Assembly (NCBI RefSeq): GCF_000350485.1
Contig: NZ_AORV01000021.1
Span: 227,265-291,264 of the forward strand
Reading direction: 5' to 3'
Length of the DNA stretch: 64,000 nucleotides
DNA from: Ruminiclostridium cellobioparum subsp. termitidis CT1112
Lineage (GTDB): Bacteria > Bacillota > Clostridia > Acetivibrionales > DSM-1351
How positions within the stretch are numbered: the first letter of the stretch is position 1; each line of letters starts with the position of its first letter. Both the position numbers and the translations under genes were made by a program. The notes below the pieces were generated by a model. It saw nothing but the letters and a program-made list of their open reading frames with translations, ran no database searches and was not told where the DNA came from. Of this stretch, positions 63,273-64,000 are shown in pieces.

Positions 63273-63687
63273 TCTGGTTCCTCCTGGAAATTAAACTTAT
63301 GAAATTGGAAAAAACTGAACTCCAAGTATAATTTTTCAATTAAGGTAAAGTATAAACATTGGATATTCGGAAAGTGTTATTGTATTGTAAATTTTCCGTT
63401 ATTTTACATATATAAGCATTTATTAGCCATCCTCTTACATTTTTCTATTAAATTATATGTTAAATACCCTTTGTTATTACATTTTAAGTATAAATTACCA
63501 TTTATTGTAACACATGTTTTGACTGAAAGAAAGTAAAATAAGCAAACAATTTTACAAGTTTTGCCCAAACCACTTTATTTTACAGCATTCCTTATCTGCA
63601 TAAATTTTTGTACGGCATATATGTACGAGATATAGAATCCCGTAAACGATTATCTAATAATTTAAGAGAATTTTTGCATGAAAAGGC
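63273..63687. other. AT-rich divergent control region between the FAAL operon and rpmB
   Basis: This gap must hold the promoter of the FAAL-to-PKS operon. I find no convincing -35/-10 pair on the minus strand: TATACT and TTGAAA-like hexamers occur but with poor spacing. That may mean a special sigma factor or an activator. No large palindrome or riboswitch motif is evident. Confidence 0.4.
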
Positions 63688-63716
63688 TTGTTTATTAGGT
63701 ATTGTTGTGTTAAAAT
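63688..63716 (+). promoter_or_regulatory. Promoter of rpmB
   Basis: TTGTTT (63688-63693), 17 bases, TAAAAT (63711-63716), about 65 bases before the start codon. Confidence 0.55.
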
Positions 63717-63782
63717 AATTATTGCTTTGATGCCGATTTATGAGAAAGAAAAATTCTCCAATAATTAAAGGAGGTGTTATAT

Positions 63783-63971
63783 ATGGCAAAGTGTGAAGTA
63801 TGCAGTAAAGCAACTACTTTTGGAAACAATAGAAGCCATGCGTTAAATGCTACTAGCCGTACATGGAAACCTAATGTAAGAAAAATAAAGATAATTGATA
63901 ATGGCACACCAAAATCAATTAACATATGCACAAGGTGTCTTCGTTCAAACAAAGTTACCAGAGCTATCTAA
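63783..63971 (+). CDS. rpmB: 50S ribosomal protein L28, zinc-ribbon (C+) form
   Basis: 62 residues. MAKCEVCSKAT and NICTRCLRS carry two CxxC pairs, so this is the zinc-binding form. RSHALNATSRTWKPNV is the typical L28 core. ATG 63783 has GGAGGTG about 7 bases upstream. It is divergent from the biosynthetic operon. Many Clostridia have two other genes between rpmB and recG; here the operon occupies that slot. Confidence 0.95.
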   Translation: MAKCEVCSKATTFGNNRSHALNATSRTWKPNVRKIKIIDNGTPKSINICTRCLRSNKVTRAI

Positions 63972-64000
63972 TTTTATTACGTTAAATATTTCATAAAAAA

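Noticed and set aside
63592..63952. Two overlapping minus-strand frames over rpmB and its promoter
   Set aside because: Antisense shadows of the rpmB region; no ribosome sites.
1..64000. CRISPR array
   Set aside because: No regularly spaced repeats of 25-40 bases with unique spacers anywhere; the only short-period repeats are the three 11-bp units at 25838-25868.

Overview
The window looks like a chromosomal segment of a low-to-moderate G+C, anaerobic, spore-forming Clostridia member, with a Ruminiclostridium/Acetivibrio-like flavour (inference). The evidence is the firmicute gene set (degS/degU, ylbJ, a YteA-type DksA-like protein, pdxS/pdxT, a CxxC-type rpmB), two T-box leaders, a glycine riboswitch, GGAGG-type ribosome binding sites throughout, and the recG-rsmD-coaD gene order. 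No rRNA, CRISPR array or intact insertion sequence was seen.

Layout. (1) 1-2.0 kb: left edge of a secondary-metabolite or siderophore-type operon on the minus strand, with a type II thioesterase and a salicylate/DHB-type aryl-AMP ligase cut by the window edge, behind a near-consensus promoter with a perfect palindrome at the expected start site. (2) 2.1-3.5 kb: decaying genes, including a GNAT-C39 fusion broken by an in-frame TAG. (3) 3.55-7.34 kb: a small island flanked by a 37-bp direct repeat of the 3' end of tRNA-Thr(CGT). It carries a Fic toxin, an AbiEi-like protein fused to a VbhA-type antitoxin, a membrane-anchored coiled-coil protein and the tail of a serine recombinase. (4) 7.5-46 kb: core metabolism and regulation: HAD phosphatase, yteA-like, aroB, ileS with its T-box, a PdxR-type regulator divergent from pdxST, a rhomboid protease coupled to a homocysteine methyltransferase, an acyl-CoA ligase under a T-box that appears to read a leucine codon, degSU, cyclase, PAP2, thioesterase, AAA ATPase, sirtuin, fluoride channel, riboswitch-controlled Ala/Gly symporter, GNAT, cysteine desulfurase-like, two aminotransferases (one with a MocR regulator), an ECF S component, ylbJ behind a structured leader RNA, coaD, rsmD and recG. 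tRNA-Lys(CTT) and tRNA-Pro(GGG) lie among these. (5) 46.2-63.3 kb: a five-gene minus-strand hybrid PKS/NRPS operon. (6) 63.8 kb: rpmB.

The main novelty candidate is the five-gene operon. A FAAL-ACP protein would activate a fatty acid; a membrane-anchored FMN-binding protein follows; an NRPS with the order ACP-ACP-C-ACP-A-C-SDR (A-domain code reads as serine) comes next; then an MFS exporter; and finally a PKS of KS-AT-KR-ACP-KS-AT(degenerate). The PKS ends without a carrier domain while the NRPS begins with two, so an extension module may be split across the two proteins. No thioesterase or reductase release domain is present. The operon sits where many Clostridia keep short genes between rpmB and recG. 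Other points for follow-up are the leucine-type T-box on an acyl-CoA ligase, the nested VbhA-like antitoxin with its own promoter-like and ribosome-binding sequences, the structured RNA before ylbJ, and paired regulator sites at pdxR/pdxST.
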